A DNA stretch of 64,000 nt from Adenophora triphylla var. japonica (Eukaryota > Streptophyta > Magnoliopsida > Asterales > Campanulaceae), in contig JAFEMH010000938.1 in assembly GCA_022495995.1 (NCBI GenBank), positions 434,001 to 498,000 on the forward strand, given 5' to 3'. Both the position numbers and the translations under genes were made by a program. The notes under the pieces are model-generated. The model saw nothing but the letters and a program-made list of their open reading frames with translations. It made no database searches and was not told the origin of the DNA. The stretch's first letter is position 1; each line of letters opens with the position of its first letter. Below, piece by piece: positions 23,138 to 33,238 of this stretch.

Positions 23138-23559
23138 TGTATATTAGATTAACAAAAAAAAAAATTATAAAAAAAATAAAAATTCAAAAAAAAAAATCAT
23201 GCATTAGCACGAAATTTGTTTTTGATCACTTAATTGTGAGTATTTCCTGTCCATGTTATCTTTTGATGACTTGGTATAACCTTCCTAGGTATCTCACAGT
23301 GGGTGCAATAAAAGAAAAAAATATATGTGAGAAACAGCTGCTTCACCCTTAGTATGAAGTCATACCATTGTGATCAAGTGATTTTCATAAGAAAACTTGA
23401 AGTTAAACTTGACAAGATCATTGGGAAAAAGGGCTATCTTTGGGATCAAGTAAATTGAAAGCTACTCACAATGCAAAAATCCACATAAAAAAAAATTTGG
23501 TGGATGCATCCTAGAGGCTGTGCAGATTGGATTATTGCTCATTGACTTTTTGTGATCTA

Positions 23560-23598
23560 AATGTGTCCCAATATGTGACTCACATCCTATGCCACATC
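23560..23598 (+). promoter_or_regulatory. Phased TGTG/CACA dyad, site 7 (3' noncoding)
   Basis: Half-sites are AATGTG 23560, TATGTG 23572, centre ACT, CACATC 23581 and CACATC 23593. Confidence 0.7.
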
Positions 23599-24020
23599 CA
23601 TAAGCTGAGAATATTTCCATCACCTGTGTGTTTGCATCATGCTAGGCATATTGCATTTTTTAGGACATATAGGAGCTTTGTAAATATGCTAGTTAATTAA
23701 TTTTCTTTCCTAGTTCATTCTTTGATTATATAGGTTTTTGATCTCCAATATCTTCTATGAAAGAAAAAGGTGTGTATCAATCCTTATTTAAAAAGGTTGG
23801 ATAATTTTGAAAGGAATTCTGTTGAAAAAGATATGGCTGAAGTGATTTTTTGTTACCATAAAACGTTGGCAAAATTTTGACTTATTCTAATCCCTAATTT
23901 TTTCGTGATTTGGTGTGTGGTAATATCAAAGGGTTATAGCCGTTGGTGGATCTTTGTGAATTTTTGGCTGTGTGAGACCTTTTTGGAAAAAGGATTCCTT
24001 AATTTAGTTGGAAAGGGGGA

Positions 24021-24059
24021 GTTGTAGGTTTTATTGTGTGCCACATCTTGTCACACATC
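24021..24059 (+). promoter_or_regulatory. Phased TGTG/CACA dyad, site 8 (3' noncoding)
   Basis: Half-sites are GTTGTA 24021 (degenerate), ATTGTG 24033, centre TGC, CACATC 24042 and CACATC 24054. Confidence 0.65.
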
Positions 24060-24528
24060 TGCAGATTCTTTTGATGCAATCGTGGAAGCCTTTGATGCAG
24101 AAATTGTTGCAGTTGTTGCCCTCAATGCTCAACTGTTTGCCTCCCAGACACATGCCAAGAACCTTACAGGTTTTTGAAGGTGGATCTCCAGAAATGGGTG
24201 ACTTCACTTTCTAGTCAAAAAGGGGGAGAAGAAGAAAAAGGATGAGAATGATTCGATGTTGTCTTTCTTTCGCTCGCTGATGTTTCAGTTGATGCTTAAA
24301 CTCAGGGGGAGTTTTAATGTTTGTTCTTACTTGTGAATGAAACATCAACAGGTTTGCTTTTAATATTTGTTTTTAATATTTTTAATTGCTTTTAATATTC
24401 GTTTTAGTTACTTGTTAGTTTTAGTCTTGATCTATAATCCCTAAATACATTTGCTGAATGGTTGCTTTAGTTTATATTTGTTGAACTGCAATTTTTAGTA
24501 CTAACATGTTCTATGCAGTTTTGTGTGG

Positions 24529-24555
24529 ATGTGTTGACACATCTGCACACACATC
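24529..24555 (+). promoter_or_regulatory. Phased dyad, site 9 (left arm irregular)
   Basis: The right arm is regular: CACATC at 24538 and 24550. The left arm has TGTGTG and GATGTG words, but they are off the 12-bp phase. It lies about 100 bp before the 3' LTR. Confidence 0.55.
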
Positions 24556-24635
24556 CATTCAGAAGGAGTTTTCGAATCTGAAAATATTGATCATAGTAAT
24601 CAAATCATAAATCTTTAGTTTTGACCAGAAAGTCC

Positions 24636-24650
24636 AAAATAGGGGGAGAT
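24636..24650 (+). promoter_or_regulatory. Copia polypurine tract
   Basis: AAAATAGGGGGAGAT immediately precedes the 3' LTR. It is the expected plus-strand primer for reverse transcription. Confidence 0.8.
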
Positions 24651-25584
24651 TGAAAGCGTGTGCTTTTTAGGGAACAAATATGTTTCCTATTTCGAACCAA
24701 ATAAGCATATTTGGTGATTTGATTTTGGAACTTTCATGGAAAGATTTATATTGTCCTATTGTGAAAAGGATTTTAGTTTTAAGAAATAAAGTGTTTCCTA
24801 TTTCGAATCAAAGAGGAATTTTTGGTAAGTTGATTTTATGCTTTCATGGAAAGATTCATAAGTATCCTACTTTGAAAAGGACTTTGTAAATAGAGTAAAT
24901 ATCTTTTATTATCCTACTTTGAAAAGGACTTTGTAAATAGAGTAAATATCTTTTATTTATATAGTTTTATATTAGGACTAACCTACTAACAATCTATTCC
25001 TTTGTGAGTGTGCTTTATGTTTCCTTGTAGGAATTGGATTCTCACATATGGAAGAGTTTGGATTCGTGAAGATCTTCTCCAAGGTGCCTATAAATACAAG
25101 AGACCAGCACAAGAGAAGATAGAGCTTGAGAGATTTATTCAGAGAGAAAAACACTCTTTGTTCTTCACGTTTTCATAATATTGTTTTAGGTTGTGAGTGT
25201 AGGTTGTGACATACATCCGAAACTCACATCTACGTTTTTGTCAAGTTCTTTGTTTTACTTCTGATTGGAATAGAGTCTACTTGGGAAAGGGAGTCTGTTC
25301 TTATCGTAGAAGGTGATTAGAACTTGTTTAGTATTTTCGTCTTTTAGTTTTCACTTATTCGTATTTTTGTAAGTAACAAAGTTTTTATAGTGAAAAGTTT
25401 TTGGGCGTAAGCCTAGTTTGCTGATCTCATAGATCAGTAAGCGTATATAACTCTTGAGTTATTGCTTTTAATTTGTTTTATTCCGCTGCATTATCTGTGG
25501 GTGTGTGGACAGTTGTGAGACACATCTGTACTCACATCCGTGTCTGTTGCGTGATCTAAGTTTCCTAGCTACACGAAACTTTCA
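24651..25584 (+). repeat. Copia 3' LTR
   Basis: It is nearly identical to 9827-10761. Seen differences are a T/C change near 24913 and a short deletion near 25106 (GAGACCAGCACAAG against GAGACCAAAGACAAG). The few differences point to a fairly recent insertion. Confidence 0.9.
25510..25538 (+). promoter_or_regulatory. Phased dyad, 3' LTR copy of site 2
   Basis: CACATC at 25521 and 25533 with GTTGTG upstream. It is the LTR duplicate of 10677-10715. The site 1 duplicate lies near 25190-25230. Confidence 0.65.
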
Positions 25585-25599
25585 GAGACACTTGATTTA

Positions 25600-25956
25600 T
25601 TGTTTTTTTGTGAATAACAATGTGGCAAATGGTATGGGACCTGACAACATCATATACACAGATATGAGGCCTTTAATTGGTCCTATAGCAACTGGTATAG
25701 GACCTGGCAACATCAAATACACAGATATAAGCCCTTTGAATGGTCCTATAGCAACTGGTATAGGACCTGGCAACATCAAATACACAGATATAAGCCCTTT
25801 GAATGGTCCTATAACAACTGGTATAGGACCTGGCAACATCAAATACACAACTAAAAGAACTTTAAATGGTCCTATAACAAGTGCTATAGGACTTGGCAAC
25901 ATCATATACAAAGCTTTAAGACCTTTTAATGGTCCTATAGTAAGTGATATAGGACC
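25600..25956 (+). repeat. 63-bp palindromic tandem array 1
   Basis: Cores GGTCCTATA-N8-TATAGGACC start at 25679, 25742, 25805, 25868 and 25931, exactly 63 bp apart, after one degenerate unit near 25631. Between cores lies TGGCAACATCAAATACAC-type sequence. Because 63 is divisible by three and the core is palindromic, both strands stay open and give repetitive NGPIATGIGPGN-like frames, which I take as a by-product. Confidence 0.85.
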
Positions 25957-26002
25957 TGCTCTATTATGCATTTCATTGTATGTCCACTTGTTTTGCCTAT
26001 AG

Positions 26003-26308
26003 TTTTAGATGTTGATCAATTGGAAGATAACAGTGTTTTCTTACCAAAATTTAATGAGAACTTCAATCTCACAACCAAGTCCATGGATGAGGCAACAAAG
26101 AAAAAATTTACAGATTTATGCGGAAGACTCGCAAGTCCGTAAGTAACACTTTTGTTAAAAATTGTTTTCATTTATTAAAAATCTTGATGATAATAGAAAT
26201 GTATTTTTTTTTATTGTTTGCAGTGACAGTATATGGTACATTTCGGGATTGCATGTGAACTTGTGGCAATTGTGCGAATTGGCTCATGATCAGATGACCG
26301 AAGCTGCA
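26003..26308 (+). pseudogene. Upstream exons of an Ulp1-like gene, copy 1
   Basis: Two apparent exons are 26003-26138 and 26224-26308, joined by a GT-AG intron (26139-26223). They encode a stretch with VDQLEDNSVFLPKF, then GLHVNLWQLCELAHDQM. The frame is kept across the intron. Similar stretches precede the Ulp1 (C48 SUMO-protease) domain in plant MULE-encoded or domesticated genes. This link is inferred from the downstream Ulp1 exon at 30805 and not from a recognised domain. No start codon is identified. Confidence 0.5.
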
Positions 26309-26505
26309 GTAAAAAATATTTTTTATCCCTGCACTATATAAATATGTGTCTTCGTCTTAGTATGTGTTATGTGTTGTTGAATTGGTAAATGACATAAAAC
26401 AGGTCTTATCTCCCTTCTTATGTAGATTATATAGGTCCTATAGCAAGTGATATAGGACCTGCTCTGTTATGCATTTCATTGTATGTCCACTTGTTTTGCC
26501 TATGG

Positions 26506-26811
26506 TTTTAGATGTTGATCAATTGGAAGATAACAGTGTTTTCTTACCAAAATTTAATGAGAACTTCAGTCTCACAACCAAGTCCATGGATGAGGCAACA
26601 AAGAAAAAATTTACAGATTTATGCGGAAGACTCGCAAGTCCGTAAGTAACACTTTTGTTAAAAATTGTTTTCATTTATTAAAAATCTTGATGATAATAGA
26701 AATGTATTTTTTTTATTGTTTGCAGTGACAGTGTATGGTACATTTCGGGATTGCATGTGAACTTGTGGCAATTGTGGGAATTGGCTCATGATCAGATGAC
26801 CGAAGCTGCGG
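26506..26811 (+). pseudogene. Upstream exons of an Ulp1-like gene, copy 2
   Basis: This is a duplicate of the exon pair at 26003-26308, with the same splice sites (about 26506-26641 and 26727-26811). A few coding differences are visible (NFSLTT for NFNLTT, LWELAH for LCELAH). Duplication of the same exons argues against a functional transcript. Confidence 0.5.
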
Positions 26812-26939
26812 TACAAACATTTTTTATCCCTGTGTCTTCGTCTTAGTATGTGTTATATGTTGTTGAATTGGTAAATGACATAAAACAGATCTTATCTCCC
26901 TTCTTATGTAGATTTTACAGGTCCTATACCACTAGGTAT

Positions 26940-27190
26940 AGGATGTCCTAATTTTGAAATTCGCAATCAATTTTTTTTATTTTTACAGTAATAAATATGT
27001 GGTTTAATATATATGCCAGTGAACAGTTTACTTGTATATTTGTTAAATGTTGGTTAAATATATTTCAAATATTTTAAAGGTCTCATAGTGAGTTTTTTGT
27101 TTGTGGTAGACGAAAAAGTAGAGGTCTTTTACTTGTTGGTATAGAAAAAATCAATTAACCAAAATTCTGAAATTAAAAGTTCTAATTGGT
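26940..27190. other. Spacer with a segment repeated at 31119
   Basis: The segment 27017-27088 (GAACAGTTTACTTGTATATT onward) recurs at about 31119-31187. In this copy about 115 bp of other sequence follows before the palindrome array resumes. Confidence 0.55.
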
Positions 27191-27194
27191 TTGT

Positions 27195-27428
27195 TTACCT
27201 GGAAACATAATATACACAGCTATAAGACCTTTGAATGGTCCTATAGCAAATGGTTTAGGACCTTTCAAAGGCATTATTGCTTTGTATATAATGTTGGGAG
27301 GTCCTATACCAATTGCTATAGGATCAATTAAAGGGCTAATAGCTATGTATATGATGTTGACAGATCCTATACCAATTAGTATATGACCAATTAAAGGGCT
27401 AATAGCTATGTATATGAAGTTGGCAGGT
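27195..27428. repeat. 63-bp palindromic array 2, with orientation switch
   Basis: The first core (about 27236) has its spacer in the orientation of array 1. The following units (27288 onward) have the spacer reversed (AATTAAAGGGCTAATAGCTA). The unit near 27361 is degenerate. A solo LTR interrupts the array at 27428 and it continues at 30562. Confidence 0.75.
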
Positions 27429-30400
27429 TGTAACGACCCTAACCCTAGGCACTATTTTAGCATCTCATTATATGCTTTTTATATTATTGTTAACTTTATG
27501 TACTCATTCTATGTCTTTGATTTCCTATGTTAAGTTGAGATGGTTGTGAAATAATTCTAAAGCCTTAGGGTAAAATGGGAAGAATTAAAGTATTTTGTTA
27601 AAGTATAGTAATTGAAAATAAATAAAATATGAGTAGTTAAGTTGTTCTTGTGTAGAGGAGGGAAGTAGAGGATTTAATTCCATTCTTTAAACCTTTGGGG
27701 GCTTAAGTGGTGAAAATGAAAAGTTTCCATTTAATTGGCATGGGGGGGGCATACTCCTCCTTTTCCTCTCATCACCTCCTTAGTCAATCCTTCCCATACT
27801 TCCCCCATCTCATTTAATCATCCTCCTTCACCTCCTCAATCATAAAAATCTCCATGGAAGCCCTCTCCTAAAACCTCTCCTTTCAAGTTCTTAGCAAATT
27901 CAATCCTTCTCCATTTGTCAATCCGGTTGTACTTTCGTGTTCGGGGCAACGAGGGGAGCACATCAAGCTAAGAAAATCCTTGTTCCATCTCATATTTCTA
28001 AAGTAAGTTATTATGACTTCCTTCTAATAATTGCTCACTTTATGTGTATTGAATCTCTTGTTGAAAGAAAAGGATTTTTGATATTTTAAATAATGATTAA
28101 TTGAGTTGAAATGGGTTAGTCAAGGTTGAATTGATTTTTAGTTGTAAAATGGTGTTCTAAGATTGAAGGAGGAAAGGTATAGAATAATTGTGAATGTTAA
28201 TGATTTAAGAGTAAGTATTGAATTTGAGTTTTGGCCAATTTTCTAGAATAAAGTAAGTGAAGAAAATGGTTAGTATTGTGTTATGGAGTTATTGTTTGTA
28301 GTTATGTCAATCTTACTTTAATTTGGAAAATGTTATGCGCATATTTCAATTGGGTAGAAAGAAGTAGAAGAGGATTTAATATACTTTTAATGATGTGAGT
28401 TATTATGATTTTCCTTCAACTTAATATTCATGAAATATTTGAGGTTGAAATTGTTATTATAATTGTTGTTTGAGATGTTAGAACACTTTCTTGGAGATGG
28501 GAAATGCAGTGATGACCTAGAATTATGTTGTTGTTCATGGAAGTGACAAAGAGTGTAAGAATGTGGTTTGAGTTAGCATAAGAATGTAGAATTGAAATGT
28601 GGTGGTGAAACGAGTAGTAAATCAAATTATAAGTAGTCTAGGTTTATACTACTTGGGGTTTAAATGATTTAGAATGAGGTTTGTAAAGTTGGAAAACCCT
28701 TTTTGTGTTCATAAAAATAAGGAAGGTTGATAAAGGGAAAAAGAGTATATATGAAAAGGGTTAGTGAGCTGAGAAAGAGCCATGAATTCCTCTTGGGCGG
28801 TCGCCCATTGGGGCTTGAGCGGCCGCCCATCACCACAGCCTTTGGGGCCTTCAGATTTTCCCTCTTGGGCGGACGCCCATGGGAGCTTGAGCGGCCGCCC
28901 ATAACCACAGAAGCTTATACCCCTTTTGAACCTTGCTTGGGCGGTCACCCATGCTACCTTGGGCGGTCGCCCATGTCACCAGATCTTCCTCAGTTTCCTT
29001 TCTTGCTGATTTCCACCAACAACCACGTAGCATGATTCCTAACCATTATAAAGTAGTAGAACCTAACCTACCCTGGATATGAATTAATCCTTTTTAACCT
29101 AGGTTAAAGTAGAATACTTGAGCTACGCAAAGGCATCTCATTCGGTTAAAATGGAATTGTGAAAGTACCTTAGTTATTACTCGGAAAACGCTTGGTAGCA
29201 TTGTTTGGCCACTTAACCAGTGTGACCCCAACTTGGTAAATTGAGCTTGGACCTTTATAGAGGCCATGTATTGTTGTATAATGATTGCGTAGGGATAGTT
29301 TACGGTTCATGGTGACCTTACTTGCTCCCATATCCTTGGTGGTTAGTTGAATAGTGTTGAAGCTATAGGTTACACTATTGCGTTAGTTAGAAATGTATAT
29401 TTATCACGTTGTTACATCATTATCCCAATTATGGAATTATGGATTATATGGATACCTTGACATCCCAAGTGTGGATTATTTGGTTATATTGTTACCTTAC
29501 TTAAATTCATATTCATTGATGGTATTATGCATAGTGTATTAAATGAATGTTGCACTATATTATTGATTTAACATGAGTATACATTACCATGTTGTTATAT
29601 TCTTATCCCTTTGGTGGATTTTATTTCAAGTATCTATTATGTGCTTGAACGTGTTTATATTATATGTGATTCGGGGATATAATGAAATTCAATCAATTAT
29701 TGATTTGTTCTATAAGTGATTGAAGGTTCATCATACCTGTGACCGTCCCCTCTGTGGCCACAGAGTGGGAGTGCTAGCTTCTGTATTGAGCCAAAAGCCT
29801 TACAGTCAGCTGCGATTTTATGGAGTTAGGTGGAATGCTTCTGTATTAAGCCAAAAGCTTTACATGTAGCGGCGATATTATATGATACTCTGAATAAGGG
29901 TCATATAAGTATCTTCTTTCCTTATATGGATCTCTGGAGTATGAGTCATATAAGCGGTGAATGTGCATGGGGGCAGTTCACCAAAGAGCGGAGTTTTACT
30001 CCCACGTTGTACGACATATTGTTCATACGGGAAAGGTAAAATGAGGTAACGTAAGGTGTTTACCGCTTTCATAATGTGTTATGTGTGACCATGATATGTG
30101 TTGCATATTGTTTGGCATCTTGCTGCATTCATAATAGCTTATTGAGATTTATTCTCACCCTTCTCCCTTTACTGTTTTAGATCGTCCTGAGACAGGTGAC
30201 TGAACCAGTGAGGCCGGGGAAAGAGTTTGGACTTTTGCTTTTAGGACTTGTCAGGATAGGTATATGAGTAGGTTGACGGGAGTCTTATTTAAGTATTACT
30301 CTTTTATAAGTTGTATGGAAAACTCTTTTGTTAAACAATGTTAATTAGAGTTTTCAATGTAATTGATCAGGTTATGATTTATTGAAGTATTTGTTGAAAT

Positions 30401-30561
30401 TCCTCCGAGTGGAGATATTGTCAGTTGATTTTATTTTGGAAGTTTGAGAATTGGTTTTCTTTTAAAGTGAAATAAAAGTTTTAAAAATTTAAGATGGGTT
30501 TTCTTAGTTTGGGCTTCTCAAGCTCGGGACACGCGTTAGGTTCCTGGTTGGGATGCTCACA
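27429..30561 (+). mobile_element. Solo LTR of a Gypsy element
   Basis: The 3133-bp LTR begins TGTAACGACCCTAACCCTAG and ends GGGATGCTCACA. It is flanked by the 5-bp duplication CAGGT (27424-27428, 30562-30566). It belongs to the Gypsy A/B family but is clearly diverged. No interior or partner is present, as expected after recombination between two LTRs. It carries the GC-rich palindrome cluster (28793-28972) with six palindromes instead of four. ORFs on both strands there are palindrome by-products. Confidence 0.85.
28793..28972. repeat. GC-rich palindrome cluster in solo LTR
   Basis: Six words of the type GGGCGGTCGCCC or GCGGCCGCCC lie in 180 bp. The DNA between them is unlike the other LTRs, so the palindromes are the conserved part. 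Confidence 0.7.
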
Positions 30562-30720
30562 CAGGTCATATACCAATTGCTATAGGACCAATTAAAGGGC
30601 TTATAGAGTTGTGTATGATGTTGGCAGGTCCTATACCAATTACTATAGGACCAATTAGAGGCCTGTTACTACAGGAATAAGCCTGTTACAGGTCCTATAC
30701 CAACTGCTCTAGGACCATTC
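30562..30720. repeat. Continuation of palindromic array 2
   Basis: Array cores near 30565 (degenerate, GGTCATATACC), 30628 and 30691 continue the series cut by the solo LTR. Between the last two cores stands a CCTGTTACTACAGGAATAAG segment that recurs at 31499-31525. Confidence 0.7.
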
Positions 30721-30804
30721 AAATTTCTTTTTTTAATTGTATGAAGTCTGATACATGGTGTTTGATTTCACATATAATAATTGATTCCTTTCTTTCAATT
30801 TTAG

Positions 30805-31065
30805 TTTGATCATGTCAGGGTACTGTACAAACGACTAGAGGAGACTCAAAAGGACGTGGCAAATTTCATAGATTTTAAACGCGGAGACATTCCACAACAG
30901 CGATATGATAGTTTGGATTGCGGAATAATCGTCCTAATGGAAGCAGAGGAGATGTTTGATAAAGGAGTAATTAGCAAGACATATGAAGACGATGCTGTCT
31001 CGACGTATAGGGAGAAAATGATACATGACATTTTAGCAAGTCCACATTGTCCTCATCATTCATAA
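30805..31065 (+). pseudogene. C-terminal exon of an Ulp1-like (C48) cysteine protease
   Basis: The exon follows an acceptor (TTCAATTTTAG, ending 30804) and runs to a stop at 31063-31065. It contains IPQQRYDSLDCGIIV, which carries the glutamine of the oxyanion hole and the catalytic cysteine of Ulp1/SENP proteases, then a short helical tail. The family cleaves SUMO or related modifiers; in plants many copies are carried by Mutator-like (KI-MULE) transposons. The catalytic His and Asp, which lie upstream in the fold, are not found in the window. The gene is therefore partial, and the Copia element and a solo LTR break its locus. Confidence 0.65.
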
Positions 31066-31189
31066 ATTAAACATCTTAGTTTCTTTTTGGATGGAATGAT
31101 AAAAATTGGTTGTTGTTGAACAGTTTACTTGTATATTTGTTAAATGTTGGTTAAATATATTCCAAATATTTTTAAGGTCTCATAATATA

Positions 31190-31530
31190 CACAGCTATAA
31201 GGCCTTTGAATGGTCCTATAGCAAATAGTATAGGACATTTCAAAGACATTATTGCTTTGTATATGATGTTGGGAGGTCCTATACCAATTGTTATAGGATC
31301 AATTAAAGGGCTAATAGCTATGTATATGATGTTGGCAGGTCCTATACCAATTAGTATAGGACCAATTAAAGGGCTAATAGCTATGTATATGAAGTTGACA
31401 GGTCCTATACCAATTGCTATAGGACCAATTAAAGGGCTTATAGAGTTGTGTATGATGTTGGCAGGTCCTATACCAATTACTATAGGATCAATTAGAGGCA
31501 TGTTACTAAAGGAATAAGCCTGTTACAGTT
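31190..31530. repeat. 63-bp palindromic tandem array 3
   Basis: Cores start at 31212, 31275, 31338, 31401 and 31464, all exactly 63 bp apart. The first unit and the rest have opposite spacer orientation, as in array 2, of which this looks like a whole-array duplicate lying 3' of the Ulp1 exon. Both strands are open for over 100 codons; I read these frames as non-coding. Confidence 0.85.
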
Positions 31531-32645
31531 CCTTCATTCCTCAGCGTATTCCACTGCCGTCAGTGGTAGCGGCTCTTATACCTCCAGGTTTGCTGATGCC
31601 TCCACAAATCGCTTATACGATTCCGAAGCCAGTTAAATTCCCGATCTGTTACCAGAAATCCGCCGGAAAGCTTCCGTACTATGCTCACGGAAGTTCTAGC
31701 CGATCCTATCTCATCCACAATGGAAATCATTGGCAATAAAACCGCCAGAGATCAAGCAGAGATCGTAACAAAATCATACTATAAGCGTCAATTTGAAGTG
31801 AAAATCATAAAAAATTAAGATAATGATTATATAATGATGTATGGTGGGACTGTAAATTGTTGTGATGGATTGCTTTTTAATTACGATCCGGTGGCAATTA
31901 ATGGAAATTTTCAGTCCAATTTCGTTTTTGGTGATTGACCGAATGGTGAGTTATTTGCATTTTCTCTCTCTCCATTTCGACGTTAGGGTTCTTGCCATAG
32001 CCGTTACGTAACTATCCAGACGGAAGTTAACGGCGTGTTAACTTAATTTTGGCCGTTTCATTGTATAATGGGGTTTAAAGTGATTTTAATTTGAAATAAC
32101 AAAGGAGTCAGTCTTTTTTTATTTGGGCTGAATTTTGATGGAATAGGATCTGGGCGTTGTGGTTAAAAAGGAATTTTTCCTATCTATTAACCAATTAAGG
32201 GACATTATGAAAAAAAATCATTTTTAATATTTATATTATTCACTTTCAAATTTTTAATTTTCCAAGTTTATAATTGGATATGAAAAAAAATAGAATAAAG
32301 TATAAGATAAACTAAATATTTATTTTTCATTTTTATTAAAAAATAAACATTAAAAAGTGTTCCTTGTCTAAATAATACTAGTAATTAAAAAAAAACAGCT
32401 TCCATTAGCCTTTTGCACCTTGTTGTTATCAGCACGTGCAGCATGTGCCCCTGCTTAACTTCAATTTTGGCTATTTTCTCCTGAGAATCGAATCCCATGT
32501 GATACGATTCCTTTTTGCAAGAGAGGACAAATTTGCTTCACCAAACAATAATCTAAATGAATTAATTAATTGATTTTACTTCTTTGTCCTAAGAATGTTG
32601 AAAGAAGAAAAAGTTAAATTTGCTCTTCATCACAGCAATTTCGAT
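31531..32645. other. Right flank of the Ulp1/palindrome locus and AT-rich DNA
   Basis: The first 500 bp is GC-richer, with CCGCCGGAAAGC and TCCAGACGGAAGTTAACGGC words and short frames without a recognised domain. It may be the right end of a MULE-type element, since AACCCCATT-type and GTTAACGG words appear in both flanks (9290-9350 and 31995-32075), but I could not align convincing inverted repeats. From 32100 the DNA is plain AT-rich. Confidence 0.35.
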
Positions 32646-32895
32646 ACGTCTCAATTTAAAGTTTACCCTTTGCTTTATTTTTGAAAAGAAAAATAATAAA
32701 CAGTGTTTTGAAAAACTAGAGTATTCTTTTCAACCGCTAAGAAAAATCATTTCAATTTACTTTTTACTTATTTAAATTATGAATAGTGTTTTGAACAATT
32801 ATATCCTAAATTCATTTGATTTTATAGCACATTTTACATTGATTTTCTAATTCCCGTATAAAGTCAAAGGAAAGCCTTAAATTGGGACGAAGAGT
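32646..32895. mobile_element. Possible degenerate Stowaway-type MITE
   Basis: GTCTCAATTTAAAGTTTACC at the left and GCCTTAAATTGGGACGAAGAG at the right are imperfect inverse complements, in the style of Stowaway ends. No clear TA duplication remains. Confidence 0.4.
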
Positions 32896-33238
32896 GAATA
32901 AAATTACTATAATCACATATATATAGTATGTTACTCTATAATAATTTTATAAAAATATATGAAGTGGACAGTACGGAAACTTAAATAAATTTAGTCAATT
33001 TTTTTTATTTTTTTTTTGAAAGTCTGTATTTCATAATATAACAAAAGAATAATTCTGCAATAAGAATGGATGTATTTTTTAAAAAAAGAATAATTCACTT
33101 GATTTAAAGCTCTTTTGGTTTTTTTTTTTAAATAATAATCCTACGTGTCTAGCTAAGATCAATTAATCAAAACATAAATCTGTAATAAGAATGGAGGTAC
33201 TTTTTTAAAAACAATAACGGAGGTATCTATAGTATAAA
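32896..33238. other. AT-rich intergenic DNA
   Basis: A/T runs only. GGAGGTA words occur twice (33194, 33220). I see no gene or bounded element. Confidence 0.4.

Larger units (their letters stand above)
23098..24640 (+). other. Copia 3' noncoding region
   Basis: About 1.5 kb lies between the pol stop and the polypurine tract with no supported ORF. It holds four of the nine dyad sites (23099, 23560, 24021, 24529). A GGGGGAG-type purine run occurs near 24227 and again at 24305 (CTCAGGGGGAG), so extra polypurine tracts may exist upstream of the main one. Confidence 0.6.
9827..25584 (+). mobile_element. Copia-type LTR retrotransposon, deleted and split by a Gypsy element
   Basis: The LTRs of 935 and 934 bp (9827-10761, 24651-25584) start TGAAAGC and end TTTCA. 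They are flanked by the 5-bp duplication GAGAC (9822-9826, 25585-25589). A tRNA-Met primer site follows the 5' LTR, and a polypurine tract AGGGGGAGAT precedes the 3' LTR. The order gag, protease, then RNase H is Ty1/copia, but the integrase core and most of the reverse transcriptase are missing, so the copy is non-autonomous. A 9-kb Gypsy element interrupts gag. Without it the Copia copy would be about 6.7 kb. A gag with a long coiled coil and a 1.5-kb 3' noncoding region recall Sireviruses, but that lineage call is tentative. Confidence 0.9.
25931..26919 (+). repeat. Tandem duplication carrying two exon copies
   Basis: Segments 25931-26433 and 26434-26919 are near-identical direct copies of about 0.5 kb. 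Each starts with a GGTCCTATA palindrome followed by the same exon pair. The third palindrome, at 26920, closes the second copy. Differences are few and include a 23-bp indel near 26330/26830. Confidence 0.8.

Noticed and set aside
10367..25538. The phased dyads as RNA hairpins
   Set aside because: Only the TGTG/CACA words are complementary. The six-base spacers on the two arms do not pair consistently between sites, which fits a DNA-binding array better.
25679..25956. CRISPR-like array
   Set aside because: Spacers are repeated along with the cores, there are no cas genes, and the setting is a plant genome. It is an ordinary tandem repeat with palindromic cores.
31172..31517. Overlapping 100-codon frames on both strands with GPI-rich repeats
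   Set aside because: They arise because the 63-bp unit is a multiple of three and its core is palindromic. There is no start context, splice support or domain; the same holds for 25505-26002.
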